Shown piece by piece: positions 1 through 5,881 of a stretch of DNA of 7,426 nucleotides. The notes under the pieces are model-generated. The model saw only the letters and a program-made list of their open reading frames with translations. It did no database searches and was not told the DNA's origin. A program made the translations under genes and the position numbers. Within the stretch, counting starts at the first letter, position 1. Each line of letters opens with the position of its first letter. The stretch is from JALHTG01 sp964528315 (GTDB lineage: Archaea; Thermoproteota; Bathyarchaeia; 40CM-2-53-6; JALHTG01): contig CAZGRO010000072.1 in NCBI GenBank assembly GCA_964528315.1, forward strand, positions 1 through 7,426, given 5' to 3'.

Positions 1-5
1 CAGAT

Positions 6-410
6 TTGCCAGTCGAAGTTTTGACTAGCGAAGATGTTGAAAGAATGATTGAGGAGAAGATCAGGAAGGCGACTGAGACGCTGCCCACGCAGCAGACATG
101 CAGCGAAATCATCGCAGAAATCAGCAAACTGAGAACTGAAATCTCCGAGATGGCCAAACGGATTGAGAACCTTTCAACAGCCGCAGTCGCGCAGCCTTCA
201 CCTTCACGTCCGGTTGAGGAGGCCTTGAAAGAGGAGCTGGGTCAGTTGGCGGAGGCCTTGGAGATGAGGCGTCAAGGAGACCAGCTCGTGATTAGGCCGC
301 TTCGCTATCTGGGCATGCGGGATTTTAGGCTGGTGAGCGATGCTGTGAGGAGACATGGAGGATTCTGGCATCGAATGAACAGAGTATTCATAGTGAAAGG
401 CTCAGGATAG
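6..410 (+). CDS. Coiled-coil protein of unknown function with a compact C-terminal domain (5' end may be cut)
   Basis: I do not recognise a named family. Residues about 8-58 are rich in E, K, I and L in heptad-like order and should form a coiled coil, probably for oligomerisation. A Pro/Ser/Ala linker follows (about 59-69). Residues about 85-131 look like a small alpha/beta domain (QLVIRPLRYLG, then a helix, then GGFWHRMNRVFIV). This tail resembles C-terminal modules I associate with archaeal proteins of unknown function, but that is only a memory of the pattern. The first possible start is TTG at position 6. The frame is still open at positions 3-5, so the true start may lie outside the window; an ATG at codon 14 is another choice. 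No signal peptide or membrane helix is visible, so it is probably cytoplasmic. It converges on the deacetylase gene with 65 bp between them. That it is a real gene is fairly sure; its role is unknown. Confidence 0.7.
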   Translation: MPVEVLTSEDVERMIEEKIRKATETLPTQQTCSEIIAEISKLRTEISEMAKRIENLSTAAVAQPSPSRPVEEALKEELGQLAEALEMRRQGDQLVIRPLRYLGMRDFRLVSDAVRRHGGFWHRMNRVFIVKGSG

Positions 411-475
411 GCAGTCGAACCGCTCCTGTGGATCTGATTGAAGCAATAGTCGACGATTGAGAGGCAGGAGGATAG

Positions 476-1333
476 CTAGTCAGGCAGTTCCTTAAGCAGT
501 CTATCCAGGTCCTCGCCCACGTTCTCGCCCACATACCCTCCTTCAAGGACCCCGAATGTGTGCTTTCCGAGGCTGCTAATTCTCTTTCCTATCTGCTGGA
601 AACCGTCGGGGGTCAGACCCAGCGAAGCTAGGTCTCCTTTGTGACAGTCGAAGCCTGCGGAGACCGCGACCACCTCGACGCCCGTCATATCGATCTGACT
701 GAGCGCCTTCTCCAATGTTGTGAGATACTTCTCATCTCCGGGGGCTGAGAAGAAAGCAAAGTTGAGACAGTTTTGATCAGATTCGTATCCCGTCCCCGGA
801 TAGATCCCGACCCTGTGCAAAGATATGACTTTGACCCGGGGATCTCCTTTGAAGATCTCCTCCGTTCCATTTCCATGGTGACCATCAATATCCAATATCA
901 GCGTTGGCCTGTTGAGATTCCTCACTGCAATAGCGATATTGTTGAGGTAGCAGAATCCCAAGGTTGGAGCACCCATCGCCCTGCCATTTGTTCCTGCGTG
1001 ATGACCCGGAGGCCTCATCAACGAAAGTCCTCTTTCTTTCGCTGCGAGTATTGCGCCGCCTGCACTCAGATTGGCGTATTCAAAGATGCGCTCTCCACCA
1101 GGAGTATCCCCGTCAAAGTATCCTCCTTGCTTGACTCGCTCAATCCACCCCCTGCTGTGAGCTCCCAGTAGATCTGTGTCAGACGCTGGTTTCGGTTCAA
1201 GGAACTCGTAGCCTCTCCTCATCAAGATCTCGTGAGCCTCCCTAACTCTGTCTGGATCCTCGACATGACCAATGTAGGAGTATTCCAAGCATTTCTCTGA
1301 GAACACGATCTTCTTCATGTGGGAATCATCCAT
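476..1333 (-). CDS. Histone deacetylase family (AcuC/HDAC-like) zinc amidohydrolase
   Basis: The protein has the arginase/deacetylase fold and should remove acetyl groups from an amide substrate: acetyl-lysine in protein, acetylpolyamine or a similar small molecule. All core motifs are present in order: RPPGHHA (107-113, with the catalytic pair H111/H112), GFCYLNN (126-132), DIDGHHGNGT (148-157, zinc ligands D150 and H152), YPGTG (178-182), SAGFD (225-229, third zinc ligand D229) and LEGGY (263-267, transition-state tyrosine Y267). It should therefore be active. At 285 residues it is somewhat shorter than the usual 300-370 of bacterial and archaeal relatives, but nothing catalytic is missing. 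It has no signal peptide and acts in the cytoplasm. The ATG used here gives MDDSHMKKIV; a second ATG at codon 6 (1316-1318) is equally possible, since neither has a strong ribosome site. It lies 77 bp downstream of the 76-residue gene on the same strand and may be read through from it. Family assignment is firm, substrate unknown. Confidence 0.93.
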   Translation of the reverse strand: MDDSHMKKIVFSEKCLEYSYIGHVEDPDRVREAHEILMRRGYEFLEPKPASDTDLLGAHSRGWIERVKQGGYFDGDTPGGERIFEYANLSAGGAILAAKERGLSLMRPPGHHAGTNGRAMGAPTLGFCYLNNIAIAVRNLNRPTLILDIDGHHGNGTEEIFKGDPRVKVISLHRVGIYPGTGYESDQNCLNFAFFSAPGDEKYLTTLEKALSQIDMTGVEVVAVSAGFDCHKGDLASLGLTPDGFQQIGKRISSLGKHTFGVLEGGYVGENVGEDLDRLLKELPD

Positions 1334-1410
1334 GTAACTGAGTTCGCTGAAGTTAATGGAAGTTGTTCTTAGATGAAGAATTAACGGCTTCAGAACTGAG
1401 GACTGTTCTA

Positions 1411-1641
1411 CTAAGTCTTGGTTGGGGGCCGCTCAGGTAGCTGCGAATAGGATCCATTTGCTGGTCTGTAGACGGCTAGCCTGCCAATTGTCTCCCAATC
1501 TGAACCAGTCGGATGTCGAACTTGAATTGTGAGCACCTCAGCTGTCGGATCACTTTTTCCAGGCCATATCGCCAGAGTAAGAAAGTCTCCATTCTGCATT
1601 CGCGTGGAGAATCGGGCCTTTGGCTGAGCTCCACTCGACAT
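1411..1641 (-). CDS. Small conserved-looking protein of unknown function (76 aa)
   Basis: I cannot assign a function. The protein reads as one small beta-rich domain: a strand with FSTRMQNGDFLTLAIWPG (residues about 11-28), another with AEVLTIQVRH (34-43), then DWETIGRLAVYRPANGSYSQLP (48-69), followed by a short basic tail. The pattern of an input strand, a Trp, and a GRLAVYR strand recalls small proteins I have seen in archaeal genomes, with no known role. The start is supported by an AGGTG ribosome site at 1650-1654, 8 nt before the ATG, and a TATA-like TTAATA farther up. An alternative overlapping frame (1476-1670) has no such support and a less protein-like composition. No signal peptide or membrane helix is seen. 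It sits between the CBS gene and the deacetylase gene on the same strand. Being real is likely; function is open. Confidence 0.66.
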   Translation of the reverse strand: MSSGAQPKARFSTRMQNGDFLTLAIWPGKSDPTAEVLTIQVRHPTGSDWETIGRLAVYRPANGSYSQLPERPPTKT

Positions 1642-1649
1642 TTCAAATA

Positions 1650-1654
1650 CACCT
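1650..1654 (-). promoter_or_regulatory. Ribosome binding site of the 76-aa gene
   Basis: The minus strand reads AGGTG here, followed by 8 nt and the ATG at 1641-1639. This matches the archaeal anti-Shine-Dalgarno sequence and decides the frame and start of the small gene. Confidence 0.6.
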
Positions 1655-1680
1655 GATATGAAGGTATCATGGGCTTCGTG

Positions 1681-1688
1681 TATTAAGG
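1681..1688 (-). promoter_or_regulatory. Possible TATA box of the 76-aa gene
   Basis: The minus strand reads CCTTAATA. A start site about 26 nt downstream would fall near 1658 and give a leader of about 16 nt that still contains the AGGTG ribosome site, which is a sensible layout. The element is not a strong consensus match. A one-mismatch palindrome (CAATATGCATGTTG on the plus strand, 1709-1722) lies about 20 bp upstream and could bind a regulator. Confidence 0.35.
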
Positions 1689-1885
1689 AAGCGGTTTTGC
1701 AGGATTGTCAATATGCATGTTGCTCTAACCTGATTGAAACCGGTACTGGACCAAGATGAAGACTGAGAAGATTCCTTGTTCACATTCTCTTGGAAGGACC
1801 TGTGAAATGTCCAAGAATTTCAAGTGCCCGCTAGCTATGATCAAGAAAGAGAATTGACTCGTGCAGAGTTCTTTGGCAGGTTTCG

Positions 1886-2308
1886 CTAGAGAAGTAGTTT
1901 TCCGACAGAAACCAGATCGCTCAGGCTGACAATCCCCACAAGCTTCTCTCCGTCTACGATAGGGAGATGGCGCACTCTGTGCTTTCTCATGAGGACAAAG
2001 GCATCCGTGATTGTGGCATTGGAATCGCATTTGACGACAGACCTGTTCATGCCTTCAGCGACCTTCGAAGCTCGAGAATCATAGCCCTTCGCAGCTAGCT
2101 TCAGAAAGTCGCGCTCTGTGATTATTCCAACAATCCTATCCTTCTCTAGGACCACAAGGCTGCCAATGTTCTTTTCCTCCATTAGCTCTGCCGCTTCAGC
2201 GAGGGTATTCTCAGGCGAGATCACCGCCACATTAGTGATCATTATTTCTTTCACTTGGTTCAGGATTCCAGGGAACAATCCGCTTGCTCTCCAATAGCTT
2301 TCTTTCAA
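1886..2308 (-). CDS. Stand-alone protein with two CBS domains
   Basis: Tandem CBS domains (a Bateman module) bind adenine nucleotides such as AMP, ATP or S-adenosylmethionine and act as energy or metabolite sensors. CBS1 spans residues about 19-75 (VKEIM start, SLVVLEKDRIVGIITERDF at 50-68). CBS2 spans about 82-138 (RVRHLPIVDGEKLVGIVSLSDL at 111-132). Nothing else is attached, so a partner protein or DNA target must receive the signal; the sequence does not say which. The start is a TTG codon. It is favoured because a clear TATA box (2339-2347) predicts transcription from about 2317, leaving only a 9-nt leader. A GTG at codon 19, where the CBS domain begins, is the alternative and would remove an odd N-terminal extension (MKESYWRASGLFPGILNQ). 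No membrane segment is seen. It is followed on the same strand, after 244 bp, by the 76-residue gene. Confidence 0.9.
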   Translation of the reverse strand: MKESYWRASGLFPGILNQVKEIMITNVAVISPENTLAEAAELMEEKNIGSLVVLEKDRIVGIITERDFLKLAAKGYDSRASKVAEGMNRSVVKCDSNATITDAFVLMRKHRVRHLPIVDGEKLVGIVSLSDLVSVGKLLL

Positions 2309-2327
2309 GGGTATGATAGAACCGGTC

Positions 2328-2338
2328 GCCTCCGAGGC
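2328..2338 (-). promoter_or_regulatory. Palindrome between TATA box and start site of the CBS gene, candidate operator
   Basis: The 11 bases are a perfect inverted repeat, GCCTC and GAGGC around one central base. It lies directly downstream of the TATA box and about 11 bp before the predicted transcription start, a place where archaeal repressors commonly block polymerase recruitment. The arms are short, so chance cannot be excluded. Confidence 0.35.
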
Positions 2339-2347
2339 TATTTAAAT
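2339..2347 (-). promoter_or_regulatory. Archaeal TATA box of the CBS-domain gene
   Basis: The minus strand reads ATTTAAATA, close to the archaeal TATA consensus. Its centre is about 26 nt upstream of an A at 2317, so transcription would begin about 9 nt before the TTG start at 2308. This spacing supports the TTG start and a near-leaderless mRNA. Confidence 0.65.
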
Positions 2348-2623
2348 CTTAGATCCTTGGATTCCGAGGAGCCCTCGAGGATTCCCATGTCGGCTTCCCG
2401 ATGACAGGTCGCAAGATTCGACCCGACTTTGAGATGCTTATGCGCGTGCGCTCATGACCCCTGTACGTACTTTTTCGTCATCAGACAGGATTTGCAGAAT
2501 AGGCCTGAATCAAGCTTCAAGCAGCTAATCGTAACCGCTTCTCGTTTTGTCTTGAGCATTGCGTAGAGGAAACGAGTTTCGCTTGCACGTGTGGAGCTTC
2601 GTAACAGAAGAGGACTTGCGCCT

Positions 2624-2644
2624 ACACATGTGTGGGCTTATTAG
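2624..2644 (+). promoter_or_regulatory. Possible promoter of the ccdA-like gene: palindrome followed by a TATA-like element
   Basis: ACACATGTGT at 2624-2633 is a perfect 10-bp palindrome. It is followed after 3 bp by CTTATTAG (2637-2644), a weak TATA-like stretch. A start about 26 nt on, near 2667, would leave a leader of about 73 nt before the ATG at 2740. The TATA match is poor, so this is a suggestion only. Confidence 0.25.
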
Positions 2645-2728
2645 TGACCGGCTAGATCTGGTACAAGCTGGAAGGATTGACAAGAGCAATCAGCCCCCTC
2701 GTCTCTCTCCAGCCACGATTAAGAACCC

Positions 2729-2733
2729 GGTGA
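2729..2733 (+). promoter_or_regulatory. Ribosome binding site of the ccdA-like gene
   Basis: GGTGA lies 6 nt before the ATG at 2740. An in-frame TGA at 2731-2733 overlaps this site, so the protein cannot start farther upstream. Together these fix the start. Confidence 0.7.
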
Positions 2734-2739
2734 GAGCCA

Positions 2740-3390
2740 ATGATTGATTTTCCAGGCATTACACTCGCATTCATCGCGGGGGTCTTCACGGTGTTCTCGC
2801 CATGCAGCTTTCCTCTTCTTCCAGGGTACTTCATCTATCGCCTCACGGTTTCTAGTAGCCGACGAAGTACTGTCCTTGCAGGCATTATCTGCGCTCTTGG
2901 ATTGATTAGCGTATTCTGCATTCTGGCCGTGGTTTTGTCCTTCGCTGGAGTCATTCTGTCCTCGTATATCACGGCGTTACCGCTTTTAGCAGGAGCGGTA
3001 ATGATTGCGATGGGCACACTTCTGCTGACAGGCCAAGAGTTCTCACACACGCCGTTCCTAACACGATTTGGGAAAGGGCATGACACCTTTGGGACTTTCG
3101 GATACGGGATTGCCTACGGTCTCGCGTCCACAGCTTGCTCGGCACCAGTCTTTTACTCTCTAGTCTTGTACTCTCTGGCATCCAGCAGTTTTGGTGAAGG
3201 TGTGACCGTGTTCTCAGCCTACTCGTTGGGCATAGCACTTCCACTCGTCGTAATATCTGCGTTGATTGGTCTGGGAAGAGGCGCGTTGGTGCACAGGTTC
3301 TCGAAGGCCACGCGGATAGTTCACAGGGCTTCGGGTGTACTGCTCATCGCATTAGGGTTGTACCAGATCTACAGAGCTCTTTCTGTCTAG
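2740..3390 (+). CDS. ccdA: CcdA/DsbD-type transmembrane thiol-electron transporter
   Basis: CcdA-type proteins carry reducing power from cytoplasmic thioredoxin across the membrane to extracytoplasmic thioredoxin-like proteins, for example in cytochrome c maturation or disulfide repair. The 216 residues form about six membrane helices, the usual size for this family. Two halves each carry the key motif: SPCSFPLLPGY at 20-30 (C22) in the first helix and STACSAPVFYS at 130-140 (C133) in the fourth. C22 and C133 are the expected redox pair, each followed by a Pro-containing turn. Helices lie at roughly 8-30, 44-70, 74-96, 120-145, 153-178 and 195-212. Loop 108-118 is basic and polar. No thioredoxin, cytochrome c or CcmF-like partner gene is in the window, so the client is unknown. 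The start is fixed by a GGTGA site and an upstream stop. It converges on the MFS gene, sharing four bases at the stop codons. Family is firm; physiological role is inferred. Confidence 0.88.
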   Translation: MIDFPGITLAFIAGVFTVFSPCSFPLLPGYFIYRLTVSSSRRSTVLAGIICALGLISVFCILAVVLSFAGVILSSYITALPLLAGAVMIAMGTLLLTGQEFSHTPFLTRFGKGHDTFGTFGYGIAYGLASTACSAPVFYSLVLYSLASSSFGEGVTVFSAYSLGIALPLVVISALIGLGRGALVHRFSKATRIVHRASGVLLIALGLYQIYRALSV

Positions 3391-4622
3391 TCTTCCCGTT
3401 TTACAGGTTCGTGGATGAAGATCGTCGTGATCGCTGCTAGGGCGAGTGATGAGATAGCAAACAATAGAAATGGAATCTGCGGGGAAAACTGTCTGTACAG
3501 GATTCCGCCCGCGAGTTGGCCTACTCCAGCCAGAAGCAAAGTCGCAAACTGAATGCATCCCACGGCCTTCCCTCGATGCTCTCTGGGAATCAGGTCGGCT
3601 TGAAGAGACTGCTGAGCTATTCCCCACGTTGACTCACTTAACCCGAATATGAGCGCAGCCACAACCAAGACAGGGAAATCGCCGTATAGGAACAGCATCA
3701 TTGATGGAAAAAGCAGTAGGAGCGACAGTAGAAGAGGTATTTTTCGTCCTGATCGGTCAATGATCTTGCCCATAGGCAAGGCGGACACCATACGTGAGGT
3801 ACTCACCAATACCAGAATGAAAGCCCACTGTGGACCACTGATAGCTAGAATCTTCATCGCATAGACCACGAGAAAGGGGGAACACATCATGGCGAATAGT
3901 TGGAACAGAGCTGATACCAGAAAAAGGTAGATCGCACCTCTGGGAAGACGTGTCCAGATGCCGATGCTTTCCTTGACGGATCGAGGATATGACCCTAGAA
4001 TCTCAGCGGCGCTAGGTCGACTTGCATCGGCTCTCAGCGTTTCTTGAAGCCTTGTTCTCAAAATCCCTGCCACAAGGAAGAGGACGAAGGTGATTAGGTA
4101 ACCTACCCTCATGGTTACGATAAGGCCGGCAATCAAGAAGAACACTCCAGCTATCACTGGAGCGAGGAGTCTGGCGATGTTAAGAAGAAGGGTTTGAGTT
4201 GAGAATCCCATTCCTCTCTTTCCTGAGGGAATAGAATCGACGGACATCGCGGTGAGGGCGGGCTGGTATATCAGGAAGATGTTCTGCAAGATGGCTGCGG
4301 CAAGTATGAACTGCCAAGACTGGGCTAAAGCATACCCAAGATAAGACAGAGCGACCCCGAAGGTCATCACGACTACAAGCCATCGTCTTCCATGTTTGTC
4401 AGCTAGATATCCGCCAGGGAACTGTATCAATGCCAGTATTATTGAGGATGCGAAGCCTATGATGCCAATAGTTGCCTCCGTTCCGCCAAGAGCCAGAACA
4501 TAGAGAGGGTAGTAGGTCTCGGGTATGGAGGCAGCAAAGGTCATCAGAGTCCAGCTAGCAAGCAGAATCAGGAAATTGCCTCGGATGAACGAGAACTCTT
4601 CGGCAATTCTCCCAAGATTCAT
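3387..4622 (-). CDS. Major facilitator superfamily transporter, 12 membrane helices
   Basis: This is a secondary transporter moving a small molecule across the cytoplasmic membrane by proton coupling or facilitated exchange. The 411-residue length and two six-helix halves are standard. The MFS signature loop between helices 2 and 3 is clear (GGYLADKHGRR, 70-80), and its weaker copy appears in the second half between helices 8 and 9 (MGKIIDRSGRK, 284-294). The later loops also mirror each other (DSIPSGKRGMGF at 129-140 and ADLIPREHRGKAVG at 342-355). A cytoplasmic linker of about 40 residues (188-227) joins the halves. It resembles the drug-efflux-like MFS groups in overall look, but the substrate cannot be read from sequence. 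The ATG has a weak GAGG ribosome site 7 nt upstream. It is transcribed away from the phosphodiesterase gene, with a shared divergent promoter region, and meets ccdA tail to tail. No regulator gene sits next to it. Confidence 0.92.
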   Translation of the reverse strand: MNLGRIAEEFSFIRGNFLILLASWTLMTFAASIPETYYPLYVLALGGTEATIGIIGFASSIILALIQFPGGYLADKHGRRWLVVVMTFGVALSYLGYALAQSWQFILAAAILQNIFLIYQPALTAMSVDSIPSGKRGMGFSTQTLLLNIARLLAPVIAGVFFLIAGLIVTMRVGYLITFVLFLVAGILRTRLQETLRADASRPSAAEILGSYPRSVKESIGIWTRLPRGAIYLFLVSALFQLFAMMCSPFLVVYAMKILAISGPQWAFILVLVSTSRMVSALPMGKIIDRSGRKIPLLLSLLLLFPSMMLFLYGDFPVLVVAALIFGLSESTWGIAQQSLQADLIPREHRGKAVGCIQFATLLLAGVGQLAGGILYRQFSPQIPFLLFAISSLALAAITTIFIHEPVKRED

Positions 4623-4770
4623 GCGTCTTCCTCATCGGCCCTAGCTGATCCGAAGAGCCTCTCAGGTCACCGTTCCTTCATCTACATTGTCAGGTCGCGG
4701 ATGTTAAGAGACTATCGGTCCCCGTCAGAGCAAAGCACCAGAATCTCAGGCGGAGTCCAATCTACACAAT

Positions 4771-4790
4771 GAATGATGCGTTCATCATTC
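4771..4790. repeat. Perfect 8-bp inverted repeat next to a TATA box, candidate operator
   Basis: GAATGATG (4771-4778) and CATCATTC (4783-4790) are exact reverse complements separated by CGTT. The right arm directly abuts the TATA box at 4791-4798. In archaea this position overlaps the BRE/TFB contact zone, so a bound dimer could either block or recruit the basal factors. If the ATG at 4769 were the true start, the repeat would instead be the first coding bases, which is less likely given the promoter layout. Confidence 0.5.
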
Positions 4791-4798
4791 CTTTAAAT
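4791..4798 (+). promoter_or_regulatory. Archaeal TATA box of the phosphodiesterase gene
   Basis: CTTTAAAT matches the archaeal TATA consensus. Its centre near 4795 predicts transcription from about 4821, two bases before a GTG codon at 4823. This makes a leaderless or almost leaderless mRNA and argues against the upstream ATG at 4769. Confidence 0.55.
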
Positions 4799-4822
4799 GA
4801 AGGCGACCGTGAAACAGGAAGG

Positions 4823-5781
4823 GTGTCAACACTGAGACAAGCGAGAGCTATCCTACTACTGCTGCTGGCTACCGTTCTAATGTCGCCGTCGTATCGAAGC
4901 GCCACTGGCGAGCAGCAGACCGTTGCGGCCCGATATTTGGCAATAGTGGTAGTGGACGCTTGCAGACCTGACTATCTCCAGCTGGCCGAGATCCCCAATC
5001 TTCGTCTCCTTATGGCTAATGGTGTCACATATTCTCGGGCATGGGTGGCGCAGCTGGAATCGAATACGCCCCCTGGACACGCCACGGTGAGCACAGGGTC
5101 CATTCCTCGAAACCAGGGGGTGATAGGGTTCGGATGGAGAGACCCGATCTCAGGTGGAATGATTGCGCCCACGACGATTGAGGCCGTCAGCCAAGGGAGG
5201 CTTGGTGAGGTGATAGCTGCTTCAGGGGCTGTCACAATTCAACAGCTCGTGAAGGAGGTTGATCCAAATGCCAAGGCTGTTGCAGTCAGCTCAGACAAGT
5301 TCTTCGCAGCAGCGGCCATGGGAGGCAAATACGCAGATCACATAGTCTACTCAACAAGATCAGGCGGAACCTTGATTCCTGCTGGCGTCGTAGGCCAGGT
5401 GCCTCCAAGTCAGATTCTCGATGATTCAGCGCTGAGATACCGCCTTCCTCTATCTTCAGAGCAGGTTGATGCCTGGGCGATGGATGTTGCGGTGAAGATG
5501 CTTGAGCTCCAGCGACCGAGAGTGTTGATGATCAATCTGCCTGAAACAGATGAATCGGGTCACCGAACCGGGGGCATTATCGCTCCGCAGGTCATGGCAG
5601 AGGTCATTGCAAACGTGGATCGACAGATCGGACGACTGATTGAAGCCTACAGGAGATTGGGCATATTCGACCAGACTCTGTTCGTGGTAACCGCTGATCA
5701 CGGCATGATACCCAACACACGTAATGTTCGAGGCGCCCTGATTCGAGGTGCAGTAGAGAAGACTGGAACAACAGCTATCGC
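4823..5781 (+). CDS. Secreted phosphodiesterase/nucleotide pyrophosphatase-type enzyme, alkaline phosphatase superfamily (3' end lost in gap)
   Basis: The enzyme should hydrolyse phosphate esters or diesters outside the membrane with two metal ions and a threonine nucleophile. Numbered from the GTG at 4823, the ligands are in order: D45 (VVVDACRPD), T82 (NTPPGHATVSTG, nucleophile), D243 and H247 (ETDESGHRTG), D292 and H293 (TADHGM). Spacing between paired motifs fits the NPP family, except for a longer insert between the nucleophile and DESGH. The last metal-binding His, expected roughly 100 residues after TADHGM, lies in or beyond the gap, so the C-terminus is missing. The N-terminus is a signal peptide: Arg residues, AILLLLLATVLM (about 9-20), then a polar SPSYRSATGEQ. 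The GTG start is preferred because TATA and palindrome sit upstream and the signal peptide then has a normal n-region; an ATG at 4769 would add 18 residues. Substrate (nucleotide, phospholipid, phosphoglycan) is unknown. Confidence 0.83.
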
Positions 5782-5881
5782 NNNNNNNNNNNNNNNNNNN
5801 NNNNNNNNNNNNNNNNNNNNNNNNNNNNNNNNNNNNNNNNNNNNNNNNNNNNNNNNNNNNNNNNNNNNNNNNNNNNNNNNN
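5782..5881. other. Assembly gap of 100 N
   Basis: One hundred N is the usual placeholder for a gap of unknown size, so neither its length nor reading-frame continuity across it carries information. From what the two flanking genes lack, I estimate that several hundred bases are really missing. A wrong scaffold join is also possible. Confidence 0.97.

Larger units (their letters stand above)
2348..2739. other. Non-coding region of 392 bp between the divergent CBS and ccdA-like genes
   Basis: I find no convincing gene here. The one open plus-strand frame (2559-2747, TTG start) has no ribosome site, no recognisable domain and runs over the start of the next gene. Structure that is visible: a direct repeat GGATTCC at 2359-2365 and 2379-2385 flanking a CGAGG/CCTCG hairpin (2365-2377); GGTCG/CGACC arms around a 7-nt loop near 2406-2424; GCGC-GT-GCGC near 2440-2450; CCTGT/ACAGG arms around 2460-2490; GAAAC-GA-GTTTC near 2569-2580; and a perfect ACACATGTGT palindrome at 2624-2633. 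None forms a tRNA or a known small RNA that I can recognise. The region probably holds the two promoters, and is long enough to hide a small RNA. Confidence 0.55.
4623..4822. promoter_or_regulatory. Divergent promoter region between the MFS and phosphodiesterase genes
   Basis: This 200-bp stretch must hold the promoters of both flanking genes. The rightward promoter is well marked (inverted repeat and TATA box at 4771-4798). For the leftward MFS gene the only TATA-like run I see is CTTAACAT on the minus strand near 4701-4708, which is weak. TCAGGTC occurs twice (4662-4668 and 4690-4696), 28 bp apart, and might be a regulator half-site. Confidence 0.45.

Noticed and set aside
773..1171. Plus-strand open frame of 132 codons opposite the deacetylase gene
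   Set aside because: It lies fully antisense to a gene with intact catalytic motifs, is rich in Cys, Arg and Ser as expected of a shadow frame, and shows no domain.
1476..1670. Alternative 64-codon minus-strand frame over the 76-aa gene
   Set aside because: The overlapping frame at 1411-1641 has the AGGTG ribosome site at correct spacing and a more regular beta-strand pattern.
1725..2030. Minus-strand open frame overlapping the end of the CBS gene
   Set aside because: It is a frame-shifted shadow of the CBS gene running into non-coding DNA; its composition is not protein-like and it has no ribosome site.
2406..2425. tRNA T-arm-like hairpin (GGTCG, 7-nt loop, CGACC)
   Set aside because: The loop lacks the TTC-A pattern of a T-loop and no acceptor, D or anticodon arm can be drawn around it on either strand.
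2440..2490. Possible C/D box small RNA on the minus strand (CTGATGA near 2480)
   Set aside because: No matching D or D' box (CTGA) is found at the spacing needed, so one box-like heptamer is not enough.
2460..2490. GTACGTAC followed by a run of T, as a terminator
   Set aside because: No gene ends upstream of it on the plus strand within reach, and the palindrome is too short to be convincing.
2559..2747. Plus-strand 62-codon frame ahead of ccdA, overlapping its start by 8 bases
   Set aside because: It begins at TTG with no ribosome site, has no recognisable motif, and covers the palindromes of a likely promoter. Translational coupling to ccdA is conceivable but unsupported.
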